6,539 nucleotides of DNA from Deltaproteobacteria bacterium. Lineage in GTDB: Bacteria > Myxococcota > Myxococcia > Myxococcales > Myxococcaceae. The stretch covers positions 1-6,539 of the forward strand of contig VGRA01000147.1 in assembly GCA_016875515.1 (NCBI GenBank). The letters are read 5' to 3'. The translations under genes and the position numbers were made by a program. Below the pieces are notes generated by a model that saw only the letters and a program-made list of their open reading frames with translations, did not search any database and had not been told where the DNA came from. Of the stretch, positions 1-6,539 are shown piece after piece; position 1 is the first letter of the stretch, and the number at the start of each line of letters is the position of its first letter.

Positions 1-1058
1 GCATAGACGAGTGTGGTGGGCGAGCCGATGGCGCTGTCCAGCCCGGCGTTGGAGGCGCCGCCGCGGTGGTCGTCGCTCCCGCCCACGGCCGGGGCGTGCT
101 TGCCTGTGTCCAGCACGGACTCCCAGAAGGTGACCGCCTTGTCGAAGAACTGCACCCCCGCCACCGAGTAGCGGCCGGTCTGGATCTCCACCGCGTCCAC
201 CTGGTCCCGCGGCAGCCGCTGCTTCCACGCGCAGCCGATGCAGACGTTGCCCAGGTCCAGCGCCGGGTGGTTCACGGAGAACAGCGCCCCCTGCGCGTGG
301 AAGCGGCTCACCGCCTCCGCGATGCCGCCGTCCGCGCCCCCGAGCCGCAGGTCCACGTAGGTCGTTGCCCCGAGGCCGTTGGCGTGCCCCGCGTAGGTGG
401 TGAACTCCACGGAGGGCAGCAGCAGCAGCCCGGGGTGGCGGGACTGGGCGTCCGGCAACAGCTCAAGATGGCTCGCGGTGTTGTGGTCCGAGACGAACGC
501 GAAGTCCAGGCCGCGCCCCCGCGCGAAGGTTGCAATCTCGTCCAACGACGGCTGGGCGTCCCCGCTCTCGCGCGAGTGCACGTGCAGGTCGCCGGCGTAC
601 CAGCGCGCCCCGGTGGCGAGCGGGGCGGGCGGGGTCCAGGCGCGGCGGGAAGACTGCGGCGGCAGCGTGGGGGCGGCGCGCAGCTCCACCTCCAGCCGGT
701 AGCGGGCGGGCAGGTCCACGAGCTTCGCCTTGCCCACCAGCACGCGCCAGGTGCCGGCGGGCAGCGGCCCGGGCAGGTAGCTGCGCGAGGCGGCGGACTC
801 GCCCACCACCGCAGGCTCGGGGTTGCCGCCGCCCCAGCCGCGGAAGGCGCCGGACGCGTCGTGGAGGCCGAAGTCGAGGATGTTGGCCTCGGAGAGATCG
901 TCGTGGCGGACCTCCACCTCGCGCGTCCCGGCGGGCACCTCGAAGGGTACCTCCAGGAAGGGGCTGCCGTCGTCCGGGACATCCCCCTCCAGCACCAGCG
1001 GGGCGGCGGCGGCGGTCACGGAGGCGAGCGCGAGCAGGGCGGCGAGGAGGCGGTCCAT
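1..1058 (-). CDS. CehA/McbA-type PHP-domain metallohydrolase, secreted, C-terminus cut by window edge
   Basis: The minus strand is open from an ATG at 1058 to the left edge, giving 352 codons with no stop. The first 19 residues (MDRLLAALLALASVTAAAA) look like a short signal peptide, so export to the periplasm or cell surface is likely. Residues 20-130 have the feel of a beta-sandwich (PPC-like) domain. A PHP domain starts near residue 153. Visible metal-ligand motifs are GDLHVHS (H159, H161), SDHN (D191, H192), SVEF (E218), GHANG (H225), NHP (H264) and GGSDDH (D329, H331), so the expected PHP ligands appear complete. A Cys-x-x-Cys pair (C273, C276) follows NHP. The family is described as metal-dependent hydrolases related to carbaryl hydrolase CehA; the substrate here cannot be told. 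The gene is divergent from the PhnD-like gene. The ATG is chosen because it gives the signal peptide and has AGGG seven bases upstream. Confidence 0.87.
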   Translation of the reverse strand, partial: MDRLLAALLALASVTAAAAPLVLEGDVPDDGSPFLEVPFEVPAGTREVEVRHDDLSEANILDFGLHDASGAFRGWGGGNPEPAVVGESAASRSYLPGPLPAGTWRVLVGKAKLVDLPARYRLEVELRAAPTLPPQSSRRAWTPPAPLATGARWYAGDLHVHSRESGDAQPSLDEIATFARGRGLDFAFVSDHNTASHLELLPDAQSRHPGLLLLPSVEFTTYAGHANGLGATTYVDLRLGGADGGIAEAVSRFHAQGALFSVNHPALDLGNVCIGCAWKQRLPRDQVDAVEIQTGRYSVAGVQFFDKAVTFWESVLDTGKHAPAVGGSDDHRGGASNAGLDSAIGSPTTLVY

Positions 1059-1065
1059 GGCCGCA

Positions 1066-1069
1066 CCCT
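1066..1069 (-). promoter_or_regulatory. Shine-Dalgarno of the PHP hydrolase gene
   Basis: AGGG on the minus strand lies seven bases before the ATG at 1058. The match is short but the spacing is normal, and it supports that start codon. Confidence 0.45.
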
Positions 1070-1100
1070 AGCGCAGCACGCGTCGGGCTCCAGACGCTCC

Positions 1101-1129
1101 TTGGATCGCAGCGGCAACGGCCGTATCGT
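1101..1129 (+). promoter_or_regulatory. Possible sigma70-type promoter of the PhnD-like gene
   Basis: TTGGAT (1101-1106) and TATCGT (1124-1129) are separated by 17 bases. They match the -35 and -10 consensus at three and four of six positions. Transcription would begin near 1136, only a few bases before the GTG at 1139, giving a nearly leaderless mRNA. This fits the lack of any Shine-Dalgarno before that GTG. The match is weak and the assignment is inference. Confidence 0.25.
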
Positions 1130-1138
1130 GCCCGGTCC

Positions 1139-1906
1139 GTGCCCACGCTGCTCGTCCCGCCTCACTCGCAGTCCCGAGACATCCCCGTTGACCTGTCCGA
1201 GGTGTCGTCCGCGCTCGCGGCGGCGGGGCTGGACCTGGAGGTGCGGCGCGCGGTGGACGCAGCCGCGTTCGAGCACGCGGTGGAGCACGCGGAGGTGGCG
1301 CTCGCGTGGGCCTCTCCCACGCTCTGCGCACGGGTGGAGCCCACGTCCCGGGGCATGCTCACCACCGTCCGCCAGGGCAACGACGGCTACCGCTCCGCGC
1401 TCGTGGGTCTGGCGGGGGCGCACCTCCAGGCCAGCCGGCTGCACGGGCTGCGCGTGGCCTGGTCCCACCCAAACTCCACCGCGGGTCACCTGCTGCCGGC
1501 GGCGCTGCTCAAGATGATGGGCTGCCAGCCGGGGCGGGACGTGCAGGTCCACTTCGCCGGGAGCTACCGGGCGGCGCTGCTGGACGTCCTGGAGGGCCGG
1601 GCGGACGTGGCGGCGGTCTACACCCCTCGGGCGGAGCCCCACGCGGTGCAGGCGCAGCTGGAGTCGCTCGTGGGGCCGGACGCGGCGCGCCGGCTGGAGC
1701 CGCTCGCCTTCACGGACGAGGTGCCCGGGGACGCGCTGGCCTTCACCGCGCAGGCCTCCGCCGAGCAGGCCCGGGCCTGGACCGAGCGGCTGATGCAGCT
1801 GCCCGTGGGCCACCCGCTGCTCCGCCTGCTCGGGGCGGAGCGGCTGGTCCGGGCCCGGGACGGCGCCTACCGCTCGCTGCGGGCGCTGGTGCGCGGGGCC
1901 CCCTAA
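1139..1906 (+). CDS. PhnD-like phosphate/phosphite/phosphonate substrate-binding protein, without signal peptide
   Basis: A 255-residue protein ending in TAA at 1904. It resembles the periplasmic binding component of phosphonate-type ABC transporters (PhnD-like, type 2 periplasmic-binding fold). Family-like features include the stretch YRSALVGLAG (about residues 84-93), WSHPNSTAGHLLPAALLKMMG beginning near residue 107, where PhnD relatives have an Asp-Pro-x-Ser-Thr-Ser-Gly loop that binds the ligand, and GSYRAALLDVLEGRADVAAVY near residues 141-161. It has no hydrophobic leader or lipobox, and neither upstream nor downstream lie ABC permease or ATPase genes. It may therefore act in the cytoplasm as a sensor or binding protein rather than in uptake. 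The GTG at 1139 is the only sensible start in frame: upstream sequence in that frame is Arg/Ala-rich and antisense to the neighbouring gene. The ligand is unknown. Confidence 0.8.
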   Translation: MPTLLVPPHSQSRDIPVDLSEVSSALAAAGLDLEVRRAVDAAAFEHAVEHAEVALAWASPTLCARVEPTSRGMLTTVRQGNDGYRSALVGLAGAHLQASRLHGLRVAWSHPNSTAGHLLPAALLKMMGCQPGRDVQVHFAGSYRAALLDVLEGRADVAAVYTPRAEPHAVQAQLESLVGPDAARRLEPLAFTDEVPGDALAFTAQASAEQARAWTERLMQLPVGHPLLRLLGAERLVRARDGAYRSLRALVRGAP

Positions 1907-1940
1907 CCGCGTCTGCCGGTTCTGCTAGATCCTCCCCGTC

Positions 1941-1959
1941 CGGCCGCACCCCGCGGCCG
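1941..1959 (+). promoter_or_regulatory. GC hairpin next to the dnaE ribosome binding site
   Basis: CGGCCGC (1941-1947) and GCGGCCG (1953-1959) are perfect inverted repeats around a five-base loop ACCCC. CTCC at 1932-1935 could further pair with the dnaE Shine-Dalgarno GGAG at 1961-1964, extending the structure over the ribosome binding site. The right arm is also part of a 12-bp perfect palindrome, CCGCGGCCGCGG (1951-1962), which would compete. There is no U-tract, so it is not a standard intrinsic terminator. A role in dampening dnaE translation, or as a protein-binding site, is inference; chance is possible in such GC-rich DNA. Confidence 0.35.
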
Positions 1960-1960
1960 C

Positions 1961-1964
1961 GGAG
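1961..1964 (+). promoter_or_regulatory. dnaE Shine-Dalgarno
   Basis: GGAG lies nine bases before the ATG at 1974. It supports this start, which also gives the usual DnaE N-terminus MSFTHLHLHT. Confidence 0.65.
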
Positions 1965-1973
1965 CCACGCCCC

Positions 1974-5491
<3,518 letters not shown>

Positions 5492-5495
<4 letters not shown>

Positions 5496-6010
5496 GCGGG
5501 GCCCCGGACATCCGCGTCCGCCCGGCGCACGCCGGGGACGACGCCGCGGTGGGTGAGCTGCTGGTGGAGGCGTTCGTCCACGCCTACGCGCGGAAGATGC
5601 CGGAGGTGGTGGTGACGGACGGCCGCAAGGCAGAGCTGCGGGCCGTGGCTGCCAAGCGCGCCGCCGCCCACGTGCTCGTGGCGGAGGTGGAGGGCCAGCT
5701 CGCGGGCACCGTGGCGCTGTGGCCCCCGGGCGCGCCGGGCAGCGAGGCGTGGCGCCCCAACGCCGCGGACCTCCGCCACCTCGCGGTCTCCCTGCATCAC
5801 CGCCGCCTGGGCGTCAGCACCCGGCTGCTGGACGCGGCCGAGGCGCAGGCCTGGGCGTGGGGGGCAGGCGCGGTGTGCCTACATGTGCGGCGCGGGGCGC
5901 ACGGCGTCCGCCGCCTGTACGTGGCGCGCGGGTACGTTCCCGAGCCGGCCGGGGACCTGGAGCGCCCGGAGGTGTCGCTCGAGGCGCTGGTGATGGCGTG
6001 GCTGCGCTAG
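5492..6010 (+). CDS. GNAT-family N-acetyltransferase, coupled to dnaE
   Basis: A 172-residue protein, close to the usual size of a single GNAT domain, predicted cytosolic. GNAT enzymes move an acetyl group from acetyl-CoA to an amine. The N-terminal strand and helix IRVRPAHAGDDAAVGELL (residues 7-24) is typical. HVLVAEVEGQLAGTVAL (60-76) gives the central beta hairpin. Motif A is LRHLAVSLHHRRLGVSTRLL (94-113): the acetyl-CoA pyrophosphate loop RRLGVS (104-109) has Ser at the last position, where Gly or Ala is common. Motif B is seen as VRRLYVARGYVPEP (139-152). The GTG start overlaps the dnaE TGA as GTGA and has GGAG upstream, so translation is probably coupled to dnaE. The substrate is unknown: it could be a protein N-terminus or lysine, an antibiotic or a small amine. 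It is convergent with the bestrophin gene. Confidence 0.85.
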
Positions 6011-6044
6011 GCACACCGGCGCAGGGCTGCCCGGCCACCCTCAC

Positions 6045-6539
6045 TCACATCAGGAACTCAGTGTCCAGCACCTCGTTGCGTGACGGCGCCAGCCTGGGCG
6101 GCACCTCCCCGTCGCCCAGGTGCTGGCGGAGATCGATCTCGACGACGCGGCACAGCGCGCTCATGGGCGTGTCCGACGGCAGGTGGGCGAAGGGGGCCTC
6201 GGTCACGCGGGCGGTGCGCTCGAGCATCACGAAGACGAAGCTCACCGCCGCGCACACGGGCACGGTGGCGAGCCCCATCTCGCGCAGCACCGCTGCCGGC
6301 AGCAGCAGCACGAAGAGCCAGACGAAGAGCCGCGTGTACATGCCGTAGTAGAGCGGGAAGGCGGTGGACTTGATGCGCTCAGCCTGCCCCTGCAGCGCCG
6401 TGAGGTCCTCGAGTGACCGCAACAGGTCCACGTGACCGTAGGCATCCAGCCAGCCGCGGTCGCGCGCCAGCGCGAGATCCCCGGCCTGCGCCAGCGCCAG
6501 CTGTGACGCCTTGTTGACGGCCGCCGGAAGCCGCTCCAG
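6045..6539 (-). CDS. Bestrophin-family (RFP-TM) anion channel protein, C-terminal part, N-terminus cut by window edge
   Basis: The minus strand is open from the right edge to a TGA at 6045-6047, giving 164 codons of the C-terminal part. There is no start in the window that should be taken as real: an in-frame GTG at 6431 lies inside conserved sequence. The motif ERIKSTAFPLYY (54-65 of the visible part) matches the bacterial bestrophin signature Arg-Ile-Lys-x-Thr-Pro-x-Pro. It is followed by two membrane segments, about 68-85 and 90-107 of the fragment. After them come EAPF (114-117) and SDTPMSALCRVVEIDLRQHLG, where the family has Pro-x-Asp-x-Pro-hydrophobic-x-x-Leu-Cys-x-x-Ile-Glu. Bacterial bestrophins form pentameric ion channels in the inner membrane; KpBest conducts cations rather than chloride, so selectivity is not assigned here. 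The protein ends shortly after this region, as bacterial members do. Confidence 0.85.
   Translation of the reverse strand: MERLPAAVNKASQLALAQAGDLALARDRGWLDAYGHVDLLRSLEDLTALQGQAERIKSTAFPLYYGMYTRLFVWLFVLLLPAAVLREMGLATVPVCAAVSFVFVMLERTARVTEAPFAHLPSDTPMSALCRVVEIDLRQHLGDGEVPPRLAPSRNEVLDTEFLM

Noticed and set aside
999..1014. GGC repeat run at the start of the hydrolase gene
   Set aside because: It encodes the Ala run at the end of the signal peptide; an ordinary result of high GC and Ala codons.
66..1517. Long plus-strand open frame antisense to the PHP hydrolase and running into the PhnD-like gene in another frame
   Set aside because: Low-complexity Arg/Gly/Ala/His composition and overlap with two well-supported genes; a GC-bias shadow.
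1921..1931. Extended -10-like TGCTAGAT upstream of dnaE
   Set aside because: Matches the consensus poorly and there is no -35 element at a suitable distance; not called as a promoter.
6011..6044. Possible bidirectional terminator between the convergent GNAT and bestrophin genes
   Set aside because: Only a four-base CCGG pairing (6016-6019 with 6031-6034) and no T-tract on either strand. Not enough to call a terminator.

Overview
The window is very GC-rich coding DNA with strong G/C bias at third codon positions. It has no mobile element, RNA gene or CRISPR array that I can see. The style of the DnaE sequence, the GC content and the gene types (a secreted CehA/McbA-type PHP hydrolase, a cytosolic PhnD-like protein, a bestrophin) suggest a delta-proteobacterium of the Myxococcota, probably the Myxococcus/Corallococcus/Archangium group. 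This placement is inference from protein style, not from a search.

Layout, left to right. (1) On the minus strand, running off the left edge, is the N-terminal part of a secreted PHP-domain metallohydrolase of the CehA/McbA type (1-1058). (2) An 80-bp divergent spacer (1059-1138) follows. It holds a weak Shine-Dalgarno for gene 1 and a possible promoter for gene 2 that would give an almost leaderless transcript. (3) A 255-residue protein with the fold signature of phosphate/phosphite/phosphonate ABC transporter substrate-binding proteins, but with no signal peptide, lies at 1139-1906 (+). (4) A 67-bp spacer (1907-1973) carries a perfect GC hairpin just upstream of the dnaE Shine-Dalgarno. (5) dnaE, the DNA polymerase III alpha subunit, occupies 1974-5495 (+). 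(6) A GNAT-type acetyltransferase (5492-6010, +) overlaps the dnaE stop by four bases (GTGA). (7) A 34-bp convergent spacer separates it from the C-terminal part of a bestrophin-family channel protein (6045-6539, -), which runs off the right edge.

The replication gene dominates the window. The acetyltransferase is very probably translated together with dnaE, although no functional link is evident. The other genes look like unrelated neighbours. No gene-free stretch exceeds 80 bp.

The most notable observation is inside dnaE. The N-terminal PHP domain seems to lack about 28 residues (one beta-alpha unit), including the Cys-Leu-Gly-Gly-Glu stretch expected after the Gly-Leu-Thr-Ala motif, while the reading frame and all polymerase motifs stay intact. 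This could be a true lineage-specific deletion, a strain mutation or an assembly artefact. I see no clearly new multi-gene system in this window.
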